From assembly GCF_000150275.1 (NCBI RefSeq), contig NW_002060946.1, positions 2,065,454-2,129,453 of the forward strand: DNA of 64,000 bases. Reading direction: 5' to 3'. The stretch's first letter is position 1; every line of letters begins with the position of its first letter. Positions 11,579-23,822 of this stretch are shown here, piece after piece. The notes under the pieces were generated by a model that saw nothing but the letters and a program-made list of their open reading frames with translations, did no database searches and was not told the origin of the DNA. Source of the stretch: Trichoplax adhaerens. Its lineage: Eukaryota; Placozoa; Uniplacotomia; Trichoplacea; Trichoplacidae. The position numbers and the translations under genes are program-made.

Positions 11579-12391
11579 ATGGCTAAAACGTTCAACTATA
11601 AAAATTCTACACTAGCTTATCAGGATCAAGGCAATGGATTTCCGATTATTTTTATCGGAAGTTATTTATGTGACAGATCGATGTGGAGAGATCAAGTCGA
11701 ACATTTATCTAAACGCTATCGTTGTATCGTATTAGAACTATGGGATCATGGACAGTCTGGTCACTTGCCATCTGCATCTACAACATTAGATGAGCTTACT
11801 GATGATGTCTGGGAGTTTGTAAGGCACCTTCAATTGGAACGATTTGCTTATATTGGTCTATCGATCGGCGGTATGATTGGAGCTCGACTAGCCTTGAAAC
11901 ATCCTCAAGCGATTGCTGTGTTGGGCTTATTTAATACCGGTCTGGACAAAGAGACTCCGGAAAATTTAGCTGTATTTCCAGCTCTTTTACAACAAGTTGA
12001 TGAAGCACAAGCTATTTTTCCAGTAGCGGTAGAAAAATTGTCGATGGCCTTTTTCTCTCAAAACTCCTTCATTGAAAATGCACAGTACGTCAGTGAATGG
12101 ATTGAAGGATTGATTAACAGTGATACTAGAAAAATACCAGGAACTGTTGCTATTGGCCGTGCTGTCTTTCAACGGGCATCAATCCTTGATCAAATTAGTC
12201 AAATTCAAGTCCCGACATTATCTTTAACAGGCGATCAAGAATTTATATTCCCTCCGGCGATAGCGGAGGAAATTGCCAGCCGTATTAAAGGAGCAGCATG
12301 TGTTATCGTTCCAGGAGCAAGCCACATTTCTCCTATCGACAATCCACAAGTTGTAATACAAGCCATCGAGGAACTATTATCCAAAATATAA
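11579..12391 (+). CDS. Intronless alpha/beta-fold hydrolase
   Basis: A single uninterrupted frame of 270 residues, the usual length for stand-alone alpha/beta hydrolases. The nucleophile elbow is GLSIGGM with Ser95; the acid is Asp219 in LTGDQEF; the histidine is His249 in GASHISP. ELWDHGQSG near residue 53 takes the place of the common D.RG.G.S loop. The family covers esterases, lipases, peptidases and haloperoxidase-like enzymes, so the substrate cannot be named. There is no signal peptide or membrane segment, so it is probably cytosolic. Lack of introns, while larger neighbours are intron-rich, and the bacterial-style architecture are compatible with horizontal transfer or retroposition. 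Codon use looks like the surroundings. A possible splice acceptor (CTACAG) 11 bp before the ATG could mark a 5' UTR intron. Confidence 0.88.
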   Translation: MAKTFNYKNSTLAYQDQGNGFPIIFIGSYLCDRSMWRDQVEHLSKRYRCIVLELWDHGQSGHLPSASTTLDELTDDVWEFVRHLQLERFAYIGLSIGGMIGARLALKHPQAIAVLGLFNTGLDKETPENLAVFPALLQQVDEAQAIFPVAVEKLSMAFFSQNSFIENAQYVSEWIEGLINSDTRKIPGTVAIGRAVFQRASILDQISQIQVPTLSLTGDQEFIFPPAIAEEIASRIKGAACVIVPGASHISPIDNPQVVIQAIEELLSKI

Positions 12392-15300
12392 ACGTCTTTT
12401 GATCAGTTTTGTCAGCCGATATACACCCTCCAATAACATAGTAATTTTAATTTATATTGAATAGAACTGGTCAGATCACTTAACAAGATTTTGTGTCTCT
12501 TGATAGCCTTTCATGTAGCGATCTTTAAATTAGAAATACGAATAAAAAAATTGTATTGAAAGTGTTGAGTAAACTAAGTTTTGCCATGTGTGATTGTGTT
12601 TTTTTTAACTGAAATGTGTCAATAAAGTACAATTAATAGCATTCCTACTGATGCCATAAACATAGTTAGAAATTGAGTTTAGGATTTCTAATTTGATAAT
12701 TAATTTCTAGTTTGTAACAACAATTTTTTCTAATGTGGTTTGCTAAAAGATATTGTGACTCTTAAAAGTTTAACTCTTGAGGATAAGTGTACGTTTAACG
12801 AATTTACACGTTAAAACGAATATCTCTAGTTTGACAAAGTTAAAGCATTAAAATGTTTAAGCTGTTAAGAGAATCGGTATTATGAATATTTATATAGTGA
12901 AACGTCTCTACCATTTCACTTGAACTTCTGTTGTAATCTACTTAACCTTGTCAGTACGTAAAGTTATCTTTCTCTAGTTCATAATGACAGCTAAAAGCAA
13001 ATTGTATCAGTATATTCAGGGATTTGTATTATAGGGTTTACAGCTTATGTAGTGTTATAGCAATGGTAGCTATTTCAATTCTAATCATGTCTACAGATCA
13101 AAAGAGTAGAGCATGTTACTATAAAGTCATTAATTTTCATAAGATAGAACTCGCCATATAAAATATTTATGACTACATGACTAGCCAAGCCAAGCCTAGT
13201 GATATTAATAGCCTATGAGATACTAAGAACTTCCATTTATTCACCTCGTGCTATAATTTTAACTTCTAGCTTACGTTAAAACATAAAGGATGCAAATTAC
13301 AGCAGTTCTAGACACAAAATACCCTGACTCATTCCGGACAAAATTAGTTGATCACAAGCTCTCTAGTTTAATGACAGCATAGTGTAGTTTTATCTTATAA
13401 CATTTTAGTCACTAAAACGCTATGCATTAGTTATAGATAAACTCGGTAGTCGAAAAGGTACGGTAAAGTATCATTAAGTAATTGCACATGCATGATCAGT
13501 GCACAACAGACTACGAGTTGTTTGTAGCTACCTTTCAACGAAGAAGAGAAGCACGATTAACTACAGTTATTATTAGTCAATTCGAAATCTATGTAAAAAT
13601 GATCTGATTGCAATGATTCTACAGTAATAAATATACGAGCGTATATAATTAATGGATGTAGTTGCGATTTTATTCAATAAGGAGCACTCTAGCATCGGAT
13701 TAAACGATTTTACTTTAGCAATCCTTATCGTAATGTTAGCTTGCGTAAATTGAATACGTTATTCTGATTCCATTAAAACTACTAGACGGAAAATTTAAAT
13801 CAAATCCTTATTGTGCACTATTTATTTTACCATATTTCACCAAGTTTTAACGGTAAAACTGGTATCTACCAATTCCTAGTAGCAATACCAGTATTTAAGT
13901 CAATGGTCATTTCGGTTCGATTTTCATCAAGGAAATCAATTACAATTAAGAACAGTAACTACCGGTATACGAAAGTCTTGGAGGGCGATATAATTTGAGC
14001 TGAGATGTCTTTGTATGATTTAATTATTCAATAAATGAAAAATTAATCTGCTTTTACGAATTACTACGTTACTCTTTGCCAGCGTTTATCAATTTCGTGT
14101 TATAGTTCGTATACAAACTACAGTAGATAGATTATTAAAAGTATTTTAAGAAACTTCAATGCCTTCTTGTATTGCCACGTCTTGCCAAAGTTTGACTAGA
14201 AATTTCTTGACACCGGTTAATTCCTACTTATTAGTAAAAAGCCATTGAAAGTTTCAATCTTCAATACAAGGAAATTAATTAGCAATTAAAAGTAATTCGT
14301 AACTACTGTATTTGAAGTGCTGCAGTGGTGTAAAATTTGGCTGTATCATTTTGCTATTACAGATAGTTAACGGAATGTCTTACTTCAGATTAATTGACTT
14401 CCGGTACTAAAATTTTTGAAGAGAGTCCAACACCTCAAAGATGACTACCGTAAAAGAGCCGTAATCCATACCTAAAAATCATGAACTTAATTGGGAATAA
14501 TAAGTTAACAATCATAACGATAGCTTGGATATCAATAACAAATGTAATTTAGCTTCTCTCAGTATGAATTTACTTCTATATCGTCATTGCGTTATTACTC
14601 GTACGCTTGCTGGTACATTCAACTATAAAACTATGAGAGCATTTATCTTATAAGATGCGCTAAATGGGAAATGTCCAGAGCAATCCACTGGTCAGTAATC
14701 AAAATTTGATTTCAGAGATCAATGGTAAAATAATATTTATTTTAATACTATTCTCTTTCATGCTATTCTTTATATGGCTCCAGAATTATATTATCGTTTG
14801 ATAAATTAACAATTGGAATACCCATGTACCCATCGGAAGCGTAGTAATCTACATCAATTCAATTCTCATATTGTGCTATAAATATCAATTGGTTATCTGA
14901 ACATATGGCTTAGCATAATGATCGCAGCATTTCTTTATATCACAGGTCAAATAGTAGAGAAGGGCTTTATCCAGTCATTCTTCTGTTGTAATCATACTCT
15001 TTTGCGAGGAAAGTCAAGCGAATGGTTCCGAGTTATATCTCAATTTTTTTATGTATTTATAAGATCTAATTGTTTTCGGCTACTATTAATCGGAAAAAAA
15101 CTACTTTCAGGTGTAAGCTCTTTATCCGATTCTCTATTACTGTAATTATAATCTTCAGTTAAAAAAATTTAGTAGCCAGTTCTTGGCTGGAGAGAGACAG
15201 CAACTATTTTCCCAAACTTCAACATCTAGTTATTTCATAGCTATCGCTGATTCAAACATCATATATCAGGAATACCAACTCTTTCTTTGAACACTACTCT

Positions 15301-15890
15301 ACTGTAATTGGAGAAAAATCTATAGTTCAGAATCAAGAAAATAGTTCCAATTTTATAACTAATATCCATCTGAACATAGATGAGTATTAAATAAGAGTGG
15401 GTTATCATTCTATTTGTTTGAGAAGAAACTATTTATTAGAAAATCAATCAGTCAGCTTCAGCATTGCAACTAACATTAATTTGAACATATCATGTTCAAA
15501 ATTTAAATACTTTATTTTATCATCCTTTCGCTGCAATTGCAGAGAATACTTTTTAAGAAAGCCAAATAGTTAACATTGCCTTATAGCCTTGTAATCCATT
15601 AAGTTACCTTATTATAAATTCTCTATGATCCAATATTTTTTGTCGCACATGATATATATTATCGATTCGAATAATTGTGTTAAAAATAAGGTAGTTCATT
15701 CTACAATCCTTTTTTTCTACTTGTAGAGAAATATTCAATTGGAAAAGTATTTACTTCTGGCTTCTAACTTTTACTTTGCTAAATTTACAGGACTTTGGAT
15801 GCTTTTATAGGTATTGTCGATTGGAATATACTACACAAATTATTAACTTAAATTATCGGCATAAGATTTGTTAAATCTAAATAAGTTACT
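12392..15890. other. Intergenic, no gene seen
   Basis: About 3.5 kb without a supported gene. Two ORFs of 61-75 codons (13813-13998 and 14918-15145) lack recognisable motifs and neighbouring splice-phased exons. The sequence is AT-rich and without clear tandem structure. Confidence 0.5.
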
Positions 15891-18687
15891 ATGTTGCAAT
15901 GGAACAATCGATTATGGAAAATAAATGTAGCATTCATCATATTAGTCACTACCCTGAAAATGACTGCAAATTGCAATGCATGGGCTCAAGTGAATAATGA
16001 TACAAGTCTTCAATCTTGCCATCCATGTCGGTTACGTTTGGTAGCAGATGATTACTGGCGATTTCGAGAAATTATCCAAAGTAGAATGGTCTATGTTGTC
16101 TACTTTAATCTTCTACAAATTAATAATACACATCTTTATTCAGTCAATAAACGGCGTGAAGATATTCAATTTGTCTGGGCTAGATTAGATTATGGCAAAT
16201 CTCTATTAACACTGCCCATGGATTATATCGTCTTATCCATGTATCTTCCCTTTATATTTCAAGATGAATTAAATCTACAGCTACAAGACTATCCATCTGG
16301 ATGCTTTCACTTCCTAAGCGATCATTGTCAGCGGCAATTAATTACTGAGACATTAATGGGCTTTACTCGAGTTGATCTTGATTGTGATGGAGGTATACGA
16401 TGTGGTACAATTTGCCAACAAAATGTAAGCCTATTACCTGGTGAGATACAGCCCGAAATTAGCTATCACTGCTGTCAAAAGATCAGAAATCGTAATGACT
16501 GTTCTATTCCTGAAGATCCATCTAAGGAAATTTATGTATTTCAGTTTTTAGCGATTATTTTAAGCATAATTTTCGCTGCAAGTATTACCTCATGGTTACT
16601 TTCTGATTCGTTGATCAATACTGTCGTGTAAGTACGATATGATTTATACTCTTAAATGTTGGATCGACAATAAATAGTTTAGTACTTATTAGCTAAGCCG
16701 TAGAAATCAATGTATGCCAGATCGATTTACACGCATATGTAAAGTTTTAGGCTGCATTTTATTAACAGTAAAAATTTTCTCGAAAATTTTTGCAGTATTT
16801 AAGATAGATCATATCCAGTTTCCAATAGCATTCTATCAGTTTCATAGAATCCATGCGATTGTGTAATATATCAACATCGATAGACTTGTATATGTCTAAA
16901 AGTAAAACTAACTCAGTTAGCAGGTAATGTCTAAGGGAATTTAATCTTGTCGATTTCAAATTAGATACCGAAGAAATGATGAATGGCATCATATTCGGGC
17001 TTTAAAATTGCGTCTACTAACAGCTCAGGAAGAAAGTACAAGCTGGAGAATAAAGAGACTTTTGAATAAAGTCTTTAATTATTGCCCAAATCATCCTCTT
17101 AATTTTATAATTATCAATATTCTATCATTACTGTGTAGTTTGCTTTCAATATGGTCGCAATTATATCCTTATGTCTTTCAGCCGTGGTCTTTGGCTGATC
17201 ATTTATCAATACCAATTTTAGGCTATGCCGCCTATTTTACAATATACACTTTCTATACTACCGCTACCTTTGTCGTCTTGTTTCCATTTTTATCATTATG
17301 TGTATCGGATGGGCAACGACGTTTGAATGCAATAGCAAATAGCAGCTTAATATTAAACGATGGCCAATTTAGTCTAAAATTATTATTAATGAAGCAATAT
17401 CAGTGCTGGAAGGCTTTATTATCATGTCACTGTCAGCATGTCCAGTTAGTGATTTGGAATTTAATCAAATCTCTCATTTTAATATTAATTACCTTACCCT
17501 TTACGATAATAAACGAAATACCGATGATATCCTTCATCTTTTGGAAAGCCACTACCTTAACGATGACAGTTGGTGAAATATTTAAAGCTCAATGTTATGA
17601 ATCCAGTTGCTCCCAATGGTTATTTTATTTATATTATATATCTGCATTACTCTATGTTTCTCTCTCTGTTTTGGGGTTTTGCTTATTTTTCCAATTCTTA
17701 TCACGTTTAATATTGACAACCATTGCATTTGTTATAGCTTATGCCAGTTACTTTGCTGTTTATATTGCATTAGTGATTCCATTCAGTTATCTCTGCTTTA
17801 AGTTAGTACATTTATATTCTAGTGAGAAAATATCATTAAGTGACGATATTATTGGGCTTGAAAGTGAAGTTAATGAAGAACTAAATAAGTTACTGACTGC
17901 AGATGACGGCCAAGTAGTTGTTTATTTAGCCATTGAAGATGGCCTGGTGGAAGTTGATGTACCAGAATGTTTCAAATGTATTCAACAGCAGTTTCGCGAT
18001 GAATTAATTTATGCAGTCTCACATCAACCGATGAAATTTGCTAATGGTGTCTATAAATTGACTGTTCACTTTGTCAAGGAAGAGCAAGGCAGTTATACGG
18101 TGACAATGTCAGAATTAGGTGAAGAATTTGATGAGTTAGAAGAAACTATTAAAAGTGCTCTAATGGAACGAAGTAATCAAAATTTACAAGATAAAATCCG
18201 TCAAGTTTACTATCAAATTATAGATGAAACTGTTGATCATCAGCGTTCTACTCATCACTTTAGCTGCACTCGCCCTATTGGCATTCCATGTGAATTATAT
18301 CATTTTCTATCAAGTCATTCACCTAAAATTACTACCAATTTATGGACGCTAGGTTGTCGCCTAATCTTTACGTTAATTCTACTAATTGCTATGATTTTAG
18401 GAGTTAATGAATTTCAATATGGTAATAGTTTCACCGCTATGACTGCTACATTTACCGGTATAACCATTTCATCATCATTAGTCTATCTAATTGTCAAGTA
18501 TATCCAGCGTAGTAAATTACAAGGCGAAAAACGTAAAGATCTTATTAAAAAATATCTCGTTGACTATGCTAGAGGCTACCGATTCTTTTATCAGCAAGGT
18601 AATCCTATTAATGCTTATACCGATCAATACAACCAGACTTTATCACTGCATCAATCTCCATCTTTGGATCATTATCAGACTGCGTAA
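15891..18687 (+). CDS. Unrecognised multipass membrane protein, two exons
   Basis: Exon 1 (15891-16627) ends in GT before a strong GTAAGT donor. Exon 2 (16965-18687) follows a TTAG acceptor in matching phase, joining as ..NTVV-YRRNDEW.. and giving about 819 residues. I do not recognise the family. An N-terminal hydrophobic stretch (about 12-32) may be a signal peptide. An extracellular-looking region follows, with CHPC, several spaced cysteines and a CC pair, then a membrane segment near 217-240. Exon 2 adds about five or six hydrophobic spans between residues 290 and 530, a soluble acidic region (about 530-695, with ESEVNEELNKLL and LGEEFDELEE), two more spans near 704-725 and 733-757, and a polar tail. 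The order suggests a surface receptor, channel or transporter, but none is named. The 337-bp join rests on splice signals only. Confidence 0.7.
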
Positions 18688-18989
18688 TGGCATTTTATCT
18701 TCAATTCCATGTGATCTTAAATTTTATTTTTAATCCTTTATACAAAAGCCAAATTTTATCAACACGGCTGTAATGTATCCGGCTGAGGACAGTTTCTAAG
18801 AACACAGAATTATTGGCATACAAGTTACAGCTGCATTGCTATTACTTACATTATGTATGGCATCAAGTGCGTTATAATATCTCCTAATATATCTTATCAT
18901 TAACACTATCTTTACTGTCTTCCTACACATAATAACGGCAAGCTACATCTATTAATAGATGTTAGTATGTATAGTAACATTCTATCCTT

Positions 18990-19560
18990 AGCTCAATTTC
19001 ATTTCTGAATTTATTTTTTAAATCGCAATATTTCGTACTCATAGCTAAATTGCATCAATGCATTATGTGCCATCTTTTTGACCATTTTAGGCTGCATAAT
19101 ATTAGTCTATTGTAGTTTGATTTTATCCTTGAATTTTATTCTTACATGGCGACCATACTTGTAAACAAAAACGAGATCAGCACACCAGATTCCATTCCTT
19201 GATCATGATATCAATTTGCATGATTCTAATCTATCTCTAAATTTATTCTTAAACCACATATATCAACGCATCAAGTCCTATCTCTTGATCAATTTATAAT
19301 GTCGTACTTAAATATCATCTTTAAATTTATTCTTAAATTTTGATTTTTATTACAATAAGATTGTATCGACGAATCAGATATCGTCTCTCAATGAAAACCA
19401 ATCTGCAGAATAATATTGTTTAGTAGTTTGATTTCATATTTGACTTTATTCTTAGGATATAGACTCGATCAACACAATTAAATTCAACAACGTATCCAAC
19501 GCTATCTCGTGATTATTATATTATTATCATTTTATCATGATATCTCTTAATTCGTCGTCT
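18990..19560 (+). repeat. Degenerate tandem array, about 85-120 bp spacing
   Basis: A core close to TTTAAATTTATTCTTA recurs near 19130, 19238, 19322 and 19440. It is followed in several copies by ATC-rich text such as CTCTTGATCA. Divergence is high, so unit limits are approximate. Confidence 0.4.
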
Positions 19561-20639
19561 TTTCAATTTTTCATCTTTAATTCATACCCTTCCTACGTTC
19601 TGAAGAAGCGGGTGACATTGAACATTTACTAACGAAAATGATTAATCGCTCTAACATGAGTTGGTATATTATTCGTTAATGAAAATGTTTACAATTAAAA
19701 TTGCTACTGCATCGCTATATGAAATTATGCATTGTAAAAGTAAAATTAGCTCTTCTATTCCTGTATTTCTGTTGCTATTCTTAGGCATGAACAACATGAC
19801 TATTAGCGCAATTATTATTAGGATTATCTTAGACTTAAAATATTGAGTCATGTAATGTAATCATCTCTTATACTTGCATGCTTATTGTCAAAAATGTCTA
19901 CAAAACTGGGCGCTATAGCTGTTTCAGTTTATCTTTGCAGTATTGTAAAGGGATGAACATCTCAACCCCATTCCTTTCTATAACAAATTTCTATCAGTAT
20001 AGAGTCTATGGCATTATCACTTTCTTAACAATTAACTTGCAACCTAGATTACTGATATTGGTCAATGTGCTAGAATGTAATCTGGCATCAAATTGCAACT
20101 ACGTGTGGTAGACGCTCAAAGTGCAACATATGCATTACATGAGCAATCTTTGCATGATTAACTGACTCTGCTAGATTGTTCATATATCATTAACGCTATA
20201 ATTATTTTACTATCAATACTATTCACTTTAATTAAAAGGCAAAAGATAGCCTCTGTAATAAAGTACACAATATGCAGTTACCGAGCATGAGAAATCAAAA
20301 TATCTACGTAAACTAGGGTTCATTTCAATGTACATCAACTACCAGAGTCCAATATTTTAGATATTCCTTAAAACAGTTATACTCTGTGGAAATTGTATTA
20401 AAAAATCTGTCTTGTTAGTTTTGTCATTATGAAATGGCATTTTAGAATTTATCTATGTTTGCTTCTATATGTACAATATATAATTCACTTAAATTTTATT
20501 CGTCTATAGTTATCTGAGCATCTACAGAGGCTCGAATTTGTACGATATTTTGTACTGAGAAACAAAGAAATGAAGTAACGTGATAGAAAGCCTGCACAAC
20601 TCCATAAATTGCTAAAAAGGGAATGTAGTTTCTAGTAAA

Positions 20640-21240
20640 GCAGATGCTCATTAGTACGGTGTAGAAAAGTTCGATTTACATCCGTAATTATAAATTGTTG
20701 GCTTAGTTAGTTTAGCAGCTTTCTATAAACCAAGATCTTGAAGTTTATGAAATTAGTCTACTTTAATGGGAAATATGCCTTCTACTAGGAGAATATTGAT
20801 TGATAAACTTTATAAAATTATCCTTATGTAAAGGGTTGCCTTAAAGGTTATGATGTTGATTTGTCTTAATAGGAAATATGCCTGCCAATAACAAGGGATT
20901 GATTAGTACAGGTTGAAAATTTCATTTCATCCTTAATTTTGGATTATTAGCTTTGTAAAATTATGTAACTCTATACGCGAATTTCAAAGGTTATAAAGCA
21001 TTAGTTTATTTTCGTTCTCAAAATATTTAAAGCTTTAATTTCACTCTTAACCTTGGATTGCTAACTTTATAAAAATTTTAAACTCTGTATCTTAAAGGTT
21101 ATAGATTGCAATATTAACCTGTCATTGTTCTCGAAGGTGATTGAACTTTGGAACACTATTTTTTATAAAATTCTAAACTCAATACACCTTATAAAAGGTT
21201 ATGGGATATAACCCTGTCTCGAGGATGATTACATAACTTT
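20640..21240 (+). repeat. Degenerate tandem array with TTAAAGGTTAT core
   Basis: AAAGGTTAT recurs near 20843, 20985, 21087 and 21194, each preceded by TTTATAAAATT-like sequence. Copies of GGGAAATATGCCT / AGGAAATATGCCT occur at the left side. Spacing is about 100-140 bp. The units have diverged strongly, suggesting an old array. Confidence 0.45.
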
Positions 21241-21879
21241 CATGTATTCTAATAACAATGGACAGTCAGTGTAGATAGATCTTTAAGGTAAGAGAAAAGA
21301 AGAAAGCACGTTCATAGTACAGAAAGAAAATATCATTATAAGCAACTGCGGTCCTGCTGTACGTTCTACAGTATCAGTGTTACGTTTTCGAAACTCCTCT
21401 ACTTTGTAATAAGGAAGATTTGCTAGAAATCCCTAGACGAACCCAGTAGAGCGAGAAAATTGAACTAAACTTCATTGTTCTTAATACTATACCGTTAGCA
21501 GTCGAACAAAGCTAGCGGTTTACTAACGGCATGTTACAAATACCATGGGTACGGTATTGAGTTTGATAGTCTTTCGTCATTACTCTAATTATTGATATGG
21601 TCTTGAATCTTTCAGTGGACATAGTTGACAGACAGACACAAATTTGTTGAAAAGAAATTCAAATATTACTTCTAAAAGCCTCTCAACTCTAAGCATAGAG
21701 TTCAAAATGAAACTATTATTCCTGTATGGTTTTAAACTGTTAAAGTATAGTATTCAATGGTGAGTAAGAGAACAGCAACAAGGCTTTCTTTGTCCTACTA
21801 CAGTTCATTACAGCAATGTAGCAGGAACTACTAAAAAAAGATTTTCTTTTCTCTCTTTCTTTCTCTTATTAATTAATTA

Positions 21880-22215
21880 TTATTATACAGTACTGTACTG
21901 TATGAATCTTGAATGGAACTCGTAGGCTTACTGTCCAGTCCAGTATCGTAGTCAGAATGTACTGTACAGTACAGGACTAAAGTGCAGTGTACAGTACAAT
22001 CCACTGTAATAGCGTATTGTTACTGTCCAATCCAGTACAGTATCGTAGTCAGAATGTACTGTACAGTGTACAGTACGTACATTGTACAATCCACTGTAGT
22101 AGCGTACTGTAAACAGAGGCAGCGATCAAAGAACAGACTGGGATATGACGAATGTTCAGCGTCGCGTATAGTACAGCAATGAGGTATTGCGTACTGTACG
22201 CGACTGTATATGACT
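21880..22215. repeat. TACTG/TACAG cluster with a 90-bp duplication
   Basis: A palindromic pentanucleotide cluster. Within it a unit of about 90 bp is tandemly duplicated (about 21929-22017 and 22018-22110). Both copies carry CAGTATCGTAGTCAGAATGT and ACAATCCACTGTA followed by TAGCGTA. Confidence 0.75.
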
Positions 22216-23393
22216 AGTGTGGTGCTTCCATTTCTTTATTCATTTCACTTTTAGGCCTTTTAGCCAAACAGAAAAGAAAGACCAACGCTACCAGCGGAAA
22301 TATTGCGGATGAGATCGCTTCCATGACGTTATTTGAAAATTGCTATGCTAGCTAGTATGGAGAATTTGTGATCAAATTTTCACAGAACGCAAGATAATCT
22401 TCTTCAATGGATGCCGTAGTCAAGGTAAGCGATTTGTTTTGATACTGACCGTTGTACATTCTTCTGGAGTGGACTGTGCTCAATAGCTAATTAATTCTTG
22501 ACTGGTGTAAAGTCAACACTAGTGCCTACGGTACGTCAATATACCCAGTCCTGTACTTTATTGACAACGCCACATTGGATAGCCTTCAATATTTATTGTA
22601 TCAGTTATATCACCATTTCAAACTGGGGAATGAATTGCTATTTCAGTGGAAACTGATGTATTCTATATCAATCAATTATTCTACCACAGTTTAGCCCTTT
22701 TTTATCAGTAGATTTTGGACCCAAATCGGTTTTATACGAAACAGTAAATATAGAACGCAAGTCAAACAACTATTTGCCTATCGATAACAGACAGTGTTCA
22801 CTGAAAACTTGCTTATGATTGCATTTCAAGTGGATGTCTAGTAGAGATAGAAAGTATTAAAATTCGGATTTATTGTATTGTAAGACTATAAAGCTTCCTG
22901 CAGAATTATATGGGAGCAGTATTCTCCAAGCAGGCATGATCGCTTTTATGCAACATAATTCATGGAGTATCGCTAGGGTTCAGTATAAAGCAGTAGTACT
23001 GTACGCGTACGTAACCTGCTGGTATGTAGTTTCCAAGAAGTACCAGTTCAGCACCAATACCTTTACCTTTAATTACTACAGTACAATACCCAACATTTCC
23101 TCATTAGCACTATACCGTAAGTACTGTACGGTACAGTAGAAAAGCAACTTCGTCATCAGCTGCTTACGCGATACGATATACTTTGAACAACGCCATGAAC
23201 TTGGGTGGCATTAAGGAAATTAAACTGTGTAGGCTAAATCAACCTCCAAGCCGATAAAATCTTATATGGAGATGTAGCCCAATAACTCATATCGATTTTC
23301 AACAGGAGTGTTAACAAATTGCAATATTCAATGTTCCACGCCATCGAAGTTAATCGCGCTGTACTGCGCACTCAGTGTACTATATGGACGGGC

Positions 23394-23822
23394 TAGTACA
23401 GCACTTAGACTCGACTTGTACTTTGCATCACTGTTGCACACTTGAAATTCAATAACTACTTTGACTGTTAATATAAATTCATCAATTAATTTGAACTAGA
23501 ATTGTACAGCAATTGGACTCGACGTGTACTTTGCATCGCTGTTGCACACTTGCAATTCAATAACTATTTTGACTGTTAATTCATCAATTAACTTGAACTA
23601 GAATTGTACAGCAATTGGACTCGACGTGTAATTTGCATCGCTGTTGCACAATTGAAATTCAATAACTATTTTGACTGTTAATATAAATTAATCAATTAGT
23701 TTGAACTAGAATTGTACAGCAATTGGATTCGACGTGTACTTTGCATCACTGTTGCACACTTGGAATTCAATAACTATTTTGACTGTTAATATAAATTCAT
23801 CAATTAGTTTGAACTAGAATTG
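23394..23822 (+). repeat. Four-copy tandem array, 102-108 bp unit
   Basis: Units start at about 23394, 23501, 23603 and 23711. Each carries GTACAGCAATTGGACTCGAC, CTTTGCATC.CTGTTGCACA, ATTCAATAACTA and TTTGACTGTTAATATAAATT in the same order. The three right-hand copies are nearly identical and the first is more diverged. The third unit lacks about 6 bp (ATATAA), which explains the length change. Confidence 0.9.

Noticed and set aside
17008-18687. A separate gene starting at TTG 17008
   Set aside because: A non-ATG start is unlikely in an animal gene. The frame extends upstream to a splice acceptor at 16964 whose phase matches the donor after 16627.
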